Shown piece by piece: positions 32,825-43,776 of a DNA stretch of 44,087 nucleotides; positions within the stretch are counted from its first letter, which is position 1, and each line of letters begins with the position of its first letter. A program made the translations under genes and the position numbers. This DNA comes from Hypsibius dujardini. Lineage: Eukaryota; Tardigrada; Eutardigrada; Parachela; Hypsibiidae. Location of the stretch: positions 1 to 44,087 of the forward strand of contig LRSR01010944.1 of assembly GCA_001579985.1 (NCBI GenBank). The letters are read 5' to 3'. The notes under the pieces were generated by a model, which saw only the letters and a list, made by a program, of their open reading frames with translations, did no database searches and had not been told where the DNA came from.

Positions 32825-33718
32825 GGAGAAGGGTTGCGTCTGGAAGTTTTATGCTTACAAGGGAACAGAACGGTAGGTGACACGCCCATCTCTCTGAAAT
32901 TTTGTTTGCACATAGTGGACTAAATTAATAGATGTTAGCAAAAAATTTCATCTGCAAACGAGCTCTGGTTTGAGCGCGAGAAAATTCGAAAGTTCTCTGA
33001 TGGCTCCGTGGGTTTCCCATTTAATTGAGCTGTTGATTGTTTGATTTATGCTCTAGCAAAACTCAATTTAATTTTTTAACTCTAATCCAAACAAAACGTC
33101 GTTTTTTGAAAATGTTTGAGTCCAAGATTTTTGACACTTTTCCACTTCGAATTCGATTTGGAATCAATTGACATCAACAGAATCTTTTTTGGATGTCAGA
33201 GGGCGGAGTTATGGCTAGTTTCAATCTAGGCTTCCGAGTGATGTTGCAGAAATTACCCATAGTTCCGCCCACAGTCACCCAAAAACGATTCTGCTGATGT
33301 CAATCGATTCCAAATCGAATTTGGAGTGGAAAGGTGTAAAAAATCTTGAATCGAACTTTTTCAAAAAACGACGTTTTGTGTGGATTAGAGTGGTAGAAAA
33401 ATTAAATTGAGTTTTGCTAGAGCATAAATCAAACAATCAACGGCTCCATTGAATGGGGAACCCGCGGAGCCATCGGAGAACTTTCGAATTTTCTCCCGCT
33501 CAAACCAAAGCTCGTTTCCAGATGGAATTTTTTTCTGAAATCTAATAATTCAGTCCACTATTTGCAAAAAAAAAATTCAGAGAGATCGGCATGTCGCCTA
33601 CCGTTCCGTACTTTTGTTAGACGTGACTGGCATGAAGAGTATCGAACAAGCGCGAGATTCCATCAATAAAATGCATGGAGGACTGGATATACTCGTGAAC
33701 AATGCTGGTACAGCTTAA
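32825..33718 (+). pseudogene. Short-chain dehydrogenase/reductase relic split by a foldback insertion
   Basis: The left piece (32825-32860) encodes EGLRLEVLCLQ and the right piece (33617-33707) encodes LDVTGMKSIEQARDSINKMH followed by GGLDILVNNAG. Together they read as the N-terminal half of a carbonyl-reductase-type SDR, whose N-N-A-G motif is diagnostic. The 756 bp between them is a foldback element. A stop follows the NNAG segment at 33716, although a donor (GCTG|GTACAG) would precede it. No nucleotide-binding G-x-x-x-G-I-G exon is seen upstream, nor a Y-x-x-x-K exon downstream. I read it as a fragment of a gene broken by the insertion. Confidence 0.65.
32861..33616. mobile_element. 756-bp near-palindromic foldback element
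   Basis: The two halves are near-perfect reverse complements over about 340 nt each. Examples: CCATCTCTCTGAA against TTCAGAGAGATCGG, TTTGATTTATGCTCTAGC with its complement, and GGCGGAGTTATGG with CCATAGTTCCGCC at the centre. It has no ORF. The centre is shared with the smaller foldback at 12402-12570, so this is a repeat family in the genome. Confidence 0.92.
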
Positions 33719-33895
33719 GCTTACAGTGTGAGTCAACTGGAACGACGCATGTAAAAACTAATATGCATACGAAGCAAATCCTATGTAGTGATAAATCTGA
33801 CTGCTAAATATGACTGTACAACTAGGCAAAATATTCGCTTTGATTTCGTTTTATCGTAAAAGCCTGCAGATCCGTAGCTTTACCGTTGACGTGCT

Positions 33896-34565
33896 TTCAC
33901 CCGTTAACGTCCACTACCAGATCCGACTTGATTTGAATACCAAGCGTATTTTCCCTGGACTAGTTTCGCTCAATTAGGAAAAAAATGATTTTTAATTTGG
34001 ATGGTTTGGCAAAAATTTCGTTTTTTAGCTTGATCACTGTCCATTGTAGAGATTTGTATAAATTTTCCGCTGAAAATTGTGTCAAGTGGGGAATGGCACC
34101 TTTTTTGAGTACTCAATCAATTAATCAATCATCAGTTTTTCATAGAAATCAATTTTGGTCGTTTTTCAGCGAAAATTTGGTGGCTTGTTTTGACCATTGG
34201 TCACAACCTGACCATTCATACGATCCAAACAAACTTTTTTTAAGTTGGCAAGCTATGATCAATCTAACAATCTAAGCTATGATCAGTCTGATAAAAACAA
34301 AGGAATCCTTATTTTTATCATGTTTAGCATTTTGTTGGCAGTCTGCGACCTCAGCGACCCAAAAAGAGACAAACTGGCCGACTTTGACCATTTTAGTCGG
34401 ACATTGGTCATTCAACAAACGTGAAACTAATGATCTCTAATTTTGGAAAAACAGCTGAAATCTCAAAAACAGTTGATTTTGCTAAAATAGATCGAACGCT
34501 CTGCGAATGAAAAATCAAAGGTCGCTTTGTCGACATTTGTACGCCATTGGACGTTAACGGGTTAA
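33896..34565. mobile_element. Candidate piggyBac-like MITE
   Basis: The left end reads TTCACCCGTTAACGTCCA and the right end TGGACGTTAACGGGTTAA, giving a 14-bp perfect inverted terminal repeat with TTCA/TTAA-like flanks. The interior is AT-rich with no convincing ORF. Confidence 0.55.
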
Positions 34566-36067
34566 GCTACAACACCTAATACTTTTTGAAATGTCCGTCT
34601 GTCTGTCTGTCTGTTGGCAATTAATTATTTATAGAAAAGTGTTTGGTTTAGAATCGTACCACGCGTTTGTTTATAACTACCGTCAGTTCCAAGAAAAACT
34701 CTTCTTGCACAAAATAGACTTTTTGCGCATAGAGAAAGATGATGTGCGACAAGTGTGCCAATATAATGTTCTCGATATAACGAGTTGCAGGTAATTGAAC
34801 CGTGTGGCTCACCAGAAATTGGCTTATCTCGCGATTTCGAAAAACAAATAGCAATTTACCTGTGTATAGGACTGCAACAACTGATGACTTAACCTCAGGG
34901 AAACTACCCAAAGTAACCGAATTTGAATTCTCATCAGCTGTTTTTGCAGCTGTTCATGACTGTGCTTTTTTCTGCCGTTGCTATCGCTCTTGATTGGCTT
35001 GATTTAGTCCTGTTATTCAATTCTTTTATTGCTTGTCTGTTCGTGTTTTGATTCGAAATACAATGTATGATTATGCATTACGTGTCCTGATTGGTCGTAC
35101 AGAAACGGTGCAGTTTAAGGCGGAGTTTTCAGTCAGTTCAAACAGCAAGAGTCACGGGATGAGAGTTTTTGTTTGGGGGTTGACTGTATTAGCCACAAAC
35201 TCAACTCGATCACACTGTTGGTTTTTTATGAAGGCTCCAATTTTGATGATTCCTCAAATTGGCGTAAATCGTCATCTCGATTCCCATTCTTTCCGATTCA
35301 GTCTTTTCCCACGTTTTAGTTTCAATCTAATTTAATTTTGTGATAGCTCAGCACCTTAGGAGCAGACTGATACCAAACTGGTTGCGATTATGCAGCACAC
35401 CAATAAGTTATGCCCCGCGAAGCGAAGATCATTTTTCAAAAGGCAATTTTAATGACAAAACTGTGCCGAATTTGTGTCAGGTTATTGGGCACTCTTTCTC
35501 TCGTAAAAGCACCCGTCTCATGAAAAAAAATTTCCGCTGCGTTATTGTGGCGGTTTATTCAAAACAGAGTTTGGTTTTCCGGAACGAATTATGTTTTTGG
35601 TAGCAAATGAGGATGTGAGCTGAGCCGTTATTGAAATCGGGTCTGCCATTGGTTTTTGTCTGGAATTTTTTGGAAGGTAAATTAAATCTCATTTTTTGGC
35701 TTGTAGTAGACACTCACATGGACAGGCGTTGTAACAAAAAACATTGAAGCAGTGGGATGAGAAGTGACTGAGAAATGACGGTTCTAAATTTGTTTCAAAA
35801 GCCTTCCCGAACCAATCGTCCCACTCAGATTTTTAACGACGTAAACTAGAATGATTCCGTACCCCATTGTCAGGAGGAAGCAGAACCGTGACAGAAGATG
35901 GTCCATTTTTAATAAACCATTCGACAAAGAGTTGTCTGGCAGTTCTTGAACAGTAACTTCGGATTATGTTTAGCAGCTTGTAAGGTCTCGAGGTAAATCC
36001 TCCAACCAGTTGCAGAAAATTGGTAAATTGAATATGGTTGAAAATATTAAGAGTATGAGGTAAGAGC
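34566..36067. other. Intergenic stretch, no gene seen
   Basis: It starts with a short TGTC run (about 34590-34614). The remaining open frames lack recognisable domains and consistent splice sites. Confidence 0.45.
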
Positions 36068-36395
36068 ACTGGAATGGGCTACTTGACTTTCCCGTACCCT
36101 GAAATGGACCCTGACCCTGATCCTGGAATGGGCCACCCTGCAATCAGAACTTCCACACATCACTATCACTAAGATCCTAAGCGACAGAGAGTAATCGATA
36201 ATCCGGTGGAACAAGTATCAGATATGAACAAAAATAATGGGAACATGTTTAAAAAGCGAAATGATTGGACAGTTGGAAAAAGCTCACTATAGAGGACGCT
36301 GACTATGCAGTGACTTATCTCTTTTCGATTCATTTGCGACAGAGCGCCCCCTGCCGCCCGGTGGCCCATTCCAGTGCCCTTCCCTCATACTCCTC
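36068..36395. repeat. Dispersed repeat, copy 2
   Basis: The second copy of the repeat at 7690-8030, same orientation, with an additional GACCCTGATCCTGGAATG duplication near its left end. Confidence 0.85.
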
Positions 36396-36771
36396 TTTAA
36401 ACGTATTTCCAGGTTCACCCTACACAATATATCCACTCATTCCCTTCTACGGAGCTTGCACCACCTCTTCTGTTTGTGTGGAGAGCCGAGCTGTAGCACA
36501 TCCGGATGGGAAGTTTTCTTTATTGCATTTCTCAAAAGTTTACAGGACCAACTAATGATGCAGGGCGGGTAATTCAGACAGAACTGCCTCGACAGGAAGC
36601 TGTGTCAGGGTTCAATCCCCACTCCTCCCTCGCCCCCGCCGGTGGAGGGCCTTGAATTGTGAAGATGTGTGACTGGGGTGATGGACAACAGGGTTACTGG
36701 TAATGAGCATTTTTGCGATAAAACTCTAGGTCTACATTTTCTGCAAGGCTGCAAAGTTAAACTACATGCAG

Positions 36772-36933
36772 AAATCAGACCCCCACATCACCACAACTTT
36801 CAAAATGATCAGGGACAACAGACCGAATTTTGGGTTCATTGTTGAAAAAACTGCATTTTGCCCCTTTGCCCACCCCCTGGCCCTAAGATGAGGGGCCCTG
36901 GTTCCGACCTGTGAAGGACCCTAAACGAGTCTC
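36772..36933. repeat. Dispersed repeat, copy B
   Basis: Same family and orientation as 16640-16795. It lies about 60 nt beyond the stop codon of the sulfotransferase. Confidence 0.8.
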
Positions 36934-36991
36934 TGTTTATGTAGACACGTAGGTTATTTAGCATAAGTAGTGCACCATAAGCATTAATAAC

Positions 36992-38993
36992 TCAAGCGAT
37001 ATAGCCACTAAGATTATCTCTCAGGTGAATGCTCCGCTGTATCCAACTGTCCACTTTTTGCAGCAGCTCTGGATCAAATGTTGTACGCCATTGCTCAGTT
37101 GAACCTGTGAAGAAAGGAAGTCATATTCCATTGTCCTTGTTCATCAGTGCCCCCATTGTCCTTACTGGAAAATAGTTTGTTCTGGAATCTAAATCATCTT
37201 TCAGTGTAGTCTCAATGTCAGAAATAACTCCCACCGCCCCCCCCCCTGGATATCGTCAAATGCCGTTAATGCTGCATGCAGCAGCTGTGCTGTTTTAAGA
37301 GACGCCCAAAAAAGGAAACATTTCGCTCGCGAAAGATTGTGTGGGTTGTGAGCATAGCGAAAGGTTGTGTAGGGTTGTGAGCATAGCCCTCACCTATTGT
37401 TATCATAAGTCAGATGAAAACATTTGCGAGGGTGAAACCCGGTGCGAAGTTGAGATTCATTTGCGAGGGTGAAAATCGAAATGTAATACAATAAAAAGCA
37501 TAGATTGAAGCGCTTAAATTAGTTGAGAACTGCAAAGTAATAATTTTTCTTGCTAAATTGGCACCCGAATGTCTATTCTGTTTATAGTTTCAACTTGTTT
37601 GGTATTCTCAGAACCTGTCATTTCAACCCGTACTAACCGCTTCGAAGAAAACTGGATTCTCCAGTTGCGTTGCCGTTTTCCGCTCCACCCTTTTCCTTCT
37701 TCTTCATCTCTCCAAAACTGGTTGCTTCAACGATTCTGGCCACCTGCTGCGGTCCCATCGGTCGCCCCAAGAAGTCAGCAATTTTCCCAACAGTTTGGTG
37801 TGGATTCTGGGAAACGAAATCGTGCATTCTGGGTAGCGGGACAATCATATTAAAAATAGAATTGTGTGGCTCTCCCGAAATGCGTTTTGAACCATGCACT
37901 CACTTGGCTCATTTCTTCATAAGTCAACATCAGAATATTTGGATCGTCGCGGTGGCTCCAGAATGCGGCGAGGTTGTTGAAGTAAGACCCCGCGGGCACT
38001 TGACCGTCCATGAACGCCTCGGCAAACTCGGCGAAAGAGCCTGACGGGCAAGCTCGATGGGTATGAGGCGCGTTTCTACACCAGTGATACATCGACACCA
38101 TCACGTCCTTCACGTTACGACGGACGTAAATAATCTGCGAAGAAATGGCCGCTCAAGAATAGATAACTGACCAATAGAAATGATTGCTTGCGATTACGGA
38201 AACGTATTAAATAAATAGTGAGCTTATTGACGTCAAATTTAATTCCATTAATTTTTTGCAACCTGTTTTTATGACTGGTATTTCGCTTGCTCAAGTTTTG
38301 TTGGCTGGAAATAACTATTGTTGATAAATGTCGTTTCTTTTTTTTTCGGTTACAGACTCACCTTGCACTTTTTTTCGATCAGACTTTGCGGGTAGAGAGT
38401 TAGAGGAACATGCATTTTCATCAATCGCGGTGATGGCCTTGCTTCGATAGCACTGGGCGTCATGCTGTACAGGTTACACCACCGGTTTGTGTCGAGACCG
38501 AAAATGCTGACGGTACTGATTTCATCGAACATAATGGCCTCCACTATGGCCTGGGTCCACGTCGTGCCTTTAAAAAGAACTAAATTTATTTGCGCTGAAA
38601 AAGTGAATCTAGTAAAATTTATTTATTTCATACTTGTGTAAGCTTTCATATTTTTACATATTTCATATTAAACCCTTTTACCGCTTTTTGGGTAGCTAGC
38701 TACGATCACGTCATCCGGGCGTGCTTCCAGATTCTCGTTGGCTCGAAGAATCTCTGCGACCTCGGGGTGGGTAAGGATCGTTCTGTAGACTGCTCTGTAG
38801 ATCGATGCATAACATTACAAGCCTAGCTTCCAATCTATTTTTTAGAGTAAGAAAAAATATACGGTCACTCCGCTTACAATTCGTAGGCAGGTGAGCCGTC
38901 GGGTCGGAAATACTTCAATCGGTCCGGAAGCGGAGCAGCTGGATCACCGATGTCCTTCACAATAGTTTCCGGCTGAACTTGTGCTGAAGTCAT
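36992..38993 (-). CDS. Cytosolic sulfotransferase (SULT family)
   Basis: The enzyme transfers sulfate from PAPS to a hydroxyl or amine acceptor in the cytosol. Six minus-strand exons (38993-38878, 38782-38682, 38567-38362, 38134-37904, 37806-37638, 37104-36992) total 936 nt, 311 residues, the usual SULT length, with every phase matching. Visible motifs are ASYPKSGTTW (5'-phosphosulfate loop, ~68-76), the catalytic-type His in KMHVP (~122) and RRNVKDVMVSMYH (3'-phosphate binding, ~145-157). The C-terminal region differs from the family: after SFLRSG comes GSTEQWRTTF where most SULTs have G-x-x-G-D-W-K-N, so the last PAPS-contacting Lys is Arg and a Gly is lost. There is no signal peptide. The substrate cannot be told. 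It neighbours a P450 and an N-acetyltransferase-like gene. Confidence 0.93.
37105..37637. other. Last intron of the sulfotransferase with short direct repeats
   Basis: It contains two copies of GAAAG(A/G)TTGTGT(A/G)GGTTGTGAGCATAG near 37330-37390 and two copies of ATTTGCGAGGGTGAAA near 37420-37475, plus a C9 run. No nested gene. Confidence 0.6.
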
Positions 38994-39770
38994 AATTAAT
39001 ATCAACAATAGGCCGATTCAGCAGACGCGAGTGAGTGGTAAACTCCGAAGCCAGAACAATATATAATTTTGTAATAAATAAATAATCAACTGCAGTTCCA
39101 GACTGAAGATTGCAGACTGATCATCGTCCCTCACATTGTCTGGCGACGACCAACGGTAGAAGGGCGTTAAGTGCGATCATCAAACTTACCGATGAAACAG
39201 TGGAAATAAACCTCCCTCTCAGATCGGATATGTGCTTATCTCTGTCAAGGCTGTAAAACTGGTTTGCTTTATAGCGTCACGTTCGCCGATAATCCTACTG
39301 TTTTGCAGTTGGAATGAGGGAGGGCAGACATACAGACAGGACACAGTTCGAATGCGGTCAGTTTCATCAGATTTGTTTGGTTCACTCTTTCACTCGACTC
39401 TGAAAGCTTCTTTCTTAGCTCGCTCGACTTTTTAGCTTAATCTCTACGGGGGTTGACAATTGTTTACAGATTTTGATTTGCCAACCACGTGTGCTTCCAG
39501 CATTTAGATATAGCAATGGACCGTGGTAGTCTGTGTGGTCGTTGTTGCATACCTCGTCTTGGACTTACTTCTTAATTATGAGAAAATTCTAACTTGTGTT
39601 ACGCGCAACCTGCTCTCCACGAGCCAGTTAGTAGTTACGGGTAAAAGCTCTGGTAGAGCTTCCCGACGCTCATCTTATAGGTCTCATACAAGAATAAAAT
39701 GATGCTCCGCTCGAGGCCAAACAGACAAACATACAAACTGACGGGCAAAATAACAAACAGACAAAAAAGC

Positions 39771-39805
<35 letters not shown>

Positions 39806-40205
39806 TAGACAGACAGACAGGCAAACAGACATACAGACAGTCAGACATACAGACAGACGGACAGACGGACAGACGGACACGGTGTACCAGTAGGTGTTAT
39901 ATCACAAAAAAGGCTGTCTCAAGTAATGGTAGAGGTGTAAGATGTATGGCCATGAAATTCACCGACGATGCTACCTCCGTAAAACGGAGTTATCTCTTCC
40001 CCGGCTGTAAATATTGTTTGCTTCGTTTCACTACCGTTCAATCCGATTGGAAGTCTAACAAGTGTACAAGAAGACAAAAAAGTCAGATCGAGTGCTGTGC
40101 TGCCTAATTCATAAAGCGTTTGTTGGATGTTTTTATTTCCCGCCGAACGATTCTATAGTTTCGTCTGTCTAGCTCCTTTTCCCACCTTTTGTAATAATTT
40201 CGGCA
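38994..40205. other. Intergenic region between sulfotransferase and P450 starts
   Basis: The two genes are divergent, so both promoters should lie here. I see no TATA box at a convincing distance. An (ACAG)n microsatellite occupies 39760-39885. Confidence 0.5.
39760..39885. repeat. (ACAG)n microsatellite
   Basis: A nearly continuous run of ACAG units with a few ATAG, GCAA and ACGG interruptions. Confidence 0.95.
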
Positions 40206-42769
40206 ATGATGGATCTCTGGACCATGACGATCACTGCTGCCTGCATTGTAATGGGCTTCTTAATTTGGCAGCAAAGAAGCCTATGGGTTGGGCGTAAATT
40301 ACCCCCAGGCCCATATGGTAAGGTGGCACGGGATCGGAAGAGTTTGGATGGGCAGGTAGTAATTAAAAGAGTGTTTTTTCTGGCTTGGAGGTTTGCCGTT
40401 TTTTGGGAAACTTTTCGGCATGTCTGCCAATCCTCCGGTGCAACTCAAATTGTGGAGCGAAATCTACGGCAAAATCATCAGTTTTCGGTTGGGGAGGAAC
40501 CTGTTTGTCGCAGTGCACGACTTTGAGGTGGCCAAGTCAATACTTCATAAGGATGTTATAACCGGTCGAGATGCCCTTGACGTGATGAACGTGCTTCATG
40601 AAGGACAAGGTAGGCGATACCCGCCCCTCCTGCCTGAAGCCAAGTGGCGGATTGAGGTCTGTCCAGGCGGGATGGCAAGCTTACTGGTAGCAAGTTTGCC
40701 CCTCCCCCCCTCAGAGCGTGGGGGGGGCAACGGTTTGGTCGGTCCAACGCTCAATTTGACACGACGAAAGGCACCCCTGAAAAAGGGTCTAATAAATTGT
40801 CCATCGGGACTAGATTGATTTATGTTTAATGCATTTCGGCTGCATCAGTCCCATTGTATTTTTTTACGTCATCAGACTTGATCCATATTTCAGTCTTGCT
40901 CATTTCAACATCGAACGGCATCTTCTGCGTCAGCACTGTCACATTGATCATCAAATTAGTCTGGTTTAGTTAGTACTTTCGGTAAAAGTCGAGTTTCTTC
41001 TCCGTTTTGTTCCCTTTGATTATCCTTAGGGTTCGGCTTCCATCGGTGCAATAAAAGTCAGAATTCCAACATGCTGCGTGTATGTTCCTTACAGGCCTGG
41101 TGATGGGTGAAGGCGATCGCTACAGGGAACACCGCCGCTTCGCCCTGACAGCTCTCCGTGACGTCGGGATGGGAAAGTCCTGGCTGGAACAATCGGTGCT
41201 TGCGGAAGTCAGCGACCTCATCGCCCTCATCGACCGGTCCGGAGCGAAACCCCTCAACCTCCGTCCCCATATGACCCAAAGCGTGTCCAACATGATCTGC
41301 GCCCTCGTGTTCGGCAAACGGTTCAGTTTGGGTGACGCAACCTTCAACAAGCTCTGCAACAACGTCGGTATCAACTTGCAACTCATGTCGGAGGTTCAGC
41401 CGGTTAGGGCCCTGCCGTTCCTCAAGTACGTTCCCTTTGGCAAGCTGGCACAAAAATGGAGGACCCTCAAAGCGAACATCCAGTCCAATAGGACGTTCAT
41501 TGAGTCCCTCATTGATGACCACAAGCAAGGCCATGCAACTGGCCACAATGGTGGCACATCAAACATGGACTATATTCATCGCTTCTTGGACGAAAGGGCG
41601 GCTCAACTGGCGGAGAAAGGAGAGACAACGTTTGACGGTAAAACAAATGAAACGTGATCCTCCCTCATCAGACAGTGTAGGCGTGCGTAAGGAGGAGGGG
41701 CAACTTACGCTGGACGTTGGTACTCTGAGAATTATAAAAACTGTCCGTTTGGTGAAAATCATATTACCTTACTTCCTGCAAATTTCTGAGAAGTAGCGTG
41801 ACGGGGCCAACTCATGCCGCGTCCGCCCCTTTGGAAGTATAGCGACCATACCTACGCATTTTCCCCTCTTGAGTATAGAAAGTGGAGCAGTTTTGAAGTC
41901 CGCGGAATTATTATCCAGCTACTGTTTTTTGTGCTTAAACGTAATTAACCTAAACTGATTCTCAGATCACGTGGAAATATGAGATTAATTGCAGACGAAC
42001 AGCTTTACTACTCGGTCGTTGGATTATTCGGCGGCGGTACGGAAACAACAACGACCACCGTTTTATGGGCGTTGATTTATATGGTCTTACATCCCAATAT
42101 TAAAAAGCGGGTCCAGGACGAGATCGACGCAGTCGTTACTGCGAATCAGCAAGTTCGATTGGAACACAGAGGCATGATCTTTAACTTAAAACTTAAATCA
42201 CATTAAAAATATGTGGATAATAATCGCAGTTATCATGCAGGTTTATTGCGCTATACGGAAGCAACGATTTTAGAAGTGCAGCGATTGGCTTCAGCGTTCC
42301 CGCTCAATGGCGCCCGACGAACCAACTTTGAGGATATGGAAATCGGAGGGTTTCACGTTCCCGCGCGAAGCATTATCGTGGTCAACACGTACGCCATCCA
42401 TCGCGATCCAAAGTATTGGCCGGATCCTCTGCAATTCAACCCGGAACGATTTCTTGATCCGGTCACGGGGAACGTTAAGAATCCCCCCGGATTCCTACCT
42501 TTTGGCATAGGTAATTTACGGCTAATTATTACCTAACGCCTGATCATGTAAACCTCCGCCTTTCTTTCGTAGGAAAGCGCTCATGCATCGGAGAGCCTTT
42601 AGCCAAAATGGAAGTCTACATATTCTTTGCCAATATAATGAAAGACTTCGACTTTCAACCCGTGGGCGCGTTTAACGTCGATCCTGAGAACTTTAGCAAA
42701 GCCTCCACCGTGATCCGAGCACCTTTGAATTTTGAGCTACAATTTGCACGACGAACGGTAGTGGCCTAA
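40206..42769 (+). CDS. Cytochrome P450, CYP2-clan type
   Basis: This is a haem monooxygenase of the endoplasmic reticulum. Six exons (40206-40317, 40391-40609, 41095-41653, 41966-42171, 42241-42510, 42573-42769) total 1563 nt, 520 residues. Residues 1-30 are a membrane anchor, followed by the hinge KLPPGPYG. Later come the C-helix REHRRF, the I-helix LFGGGTETTTTT, the K-helix ExxR (EVQR), FNPERF, and the haem loop FGIGKRSCIGEPLAK with its Cys ligand. All invariant P450 residues are present, so it should be functional; the substrate is unknown. Exon 3 is taken to the donor AC|GTGATC at 41653 because the earlier GAC|GGTAAA site would break the frame. Exon 4 ends at AGAG|GCATGA, a GC-type donor required by the frame. 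Intron 2 carries a TGGCGGATTGA-family repeat. Confidence 0.92.
40646..40775 (+). repeat. TGGCGGATTGA-family repeat
   Basis: It starts AGTGGCGGATTGAGGTC, contains C7 and G8 runs and ends GGTCGGTCCAACGCTCAAT. It lies inside intron 2 of the P450 gene. Confidence 0.7.
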
Positions 42770-42845
42770 ATATTGGCACGGCGATCATGCGAACTTGTGA
42801 AATGAGCACGATTACGCGTCTAGTGTTGTTGCTACTATTTCCAGA

Positions 42846-42912
42846 CTGCCAGACAGACAAACAGACACACAGACAGATACAAGGACACACGGACACACAG
42901 CCAGACAGGCAC

Positions 42913-42963
<51 letters not shown>

Positions 42964-42978
42964 CACACACAGACAGAC
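42846..42978. repeat. (ACAG)n microsatellite
   Basis: An ACAG run, uninterrupted for about 50 nt near 42910-42960, just downstream of the P450 stop codon. Confidence 0.95.
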
Positions 42979-43121
42979 TTGCGTAGTTTGATCACATTCG
43001 TAATTGGAAAATTAGTCTATTGTACTAATATAACAAAGTTTTAACGATATTCATGACAACGGTAAGCCAAATAAAACACACAAGGAGCGCCACAATAATA
43101 AGCAACGTTATAATTATCCGT

Positions 43122-43776
43122 TCAGTGAAGTACAAAGTCTTCCGGCAGTTTTGCAACCGTGACGTAATACTCCACCGCCCCCTCAATAAGTCCACGATCC
43201 AAAACATCTCCAAACTGCTCCACTAAGGTCTCCACCAACTCCGCTTTGGACTTCGTGTCCTTTATCGACCGGATCCTGGGCTCATTCTCCTGCCACAGCG
43301 TCGTATTGCGAACCAACTGCAACCTCCCCTTGGGATAACGACAGCAGAATATGCGATTCAAAACTGGCGAAACCGTCACGTCCTGGTAGGAGCTTTGAAT
43401 AGCCACACTCATTTGTTGAATTTGCTCGAGTGAACGAAAAACGAAAGCGTATTCAAAGAATAACGCCCAGCCGTCCTTGTCCAATGGCAGAGTGTGATGC
43501 CTGCCCAACGGAAATGAGGAATTCGGGGTCCAACGGAAATAGCCCGCGAAGCCGGGAACACCGTCGATCAGTCGCCTCCGTAGCTGCACTTCCCAAATCG
43601 ATTGCAAAATAACCGGCGATTCGTCACCCGCAAAGTCCAGACAGATTAAATGTTCCGTCATGCAGGGGAAGGGGCCGCAGTCGACCATGTAATATTTCCC
43701 GTCTAGCCGCACTGTATTTAAGGGGTGCGTATAGTCCACGGAGAATGAACGAGCCATGAGGAGATGAACTTCGTAC
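43122..43776 (-). CDS. Arylamine N-acetyltransferase-like protein, 3' exon (partial)
   Basis: A large terminal exon reads from the acceptor TTCAG|GTACGAAG at 43776 to a stop at 43122, about 217 residues. YTHPLNTVRLDGKYYMVDCG matches the NAT region that supplies the catalytic His and Asp (H-x-x-L/N-x-V ... V-D-x-G). IWEVQLRRRL, the F-E-Y-A-F segment and VSPVLNRIF fit later NAT positions. The Cys-bearing N-terminal part (R-G-G-x-C in the family) should be in an upstream exon, not found in the remaining 311 nt and presumably beyond the window edge. The reaction would be acetyl transfer from acetyl-CoA to arylamines. The assignment rests on motif recall, so another papain-like transferase fold remains possible. 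Confidence 0.6.

Noticed and set aside
35833-36069. 78-residue minus-strand frame
   Set aside because: No recognisable domain, no flanking splice consistency and it borders a dispersed repeat.
36545-36615. tRNA-like segment with AGGGTTCAATCCCCA resembling a B box
   Set aside because: The T-arm looks right, but I could not fold an acceptor stem or a standard D-arm. It may be a degraded tRNA-derived SINE; not enough to call.
41058-41546. 162-residue open frame on the minus strand
   Set aside because: Antisense shadow of P450 exon 3, whose sense product matches the family.
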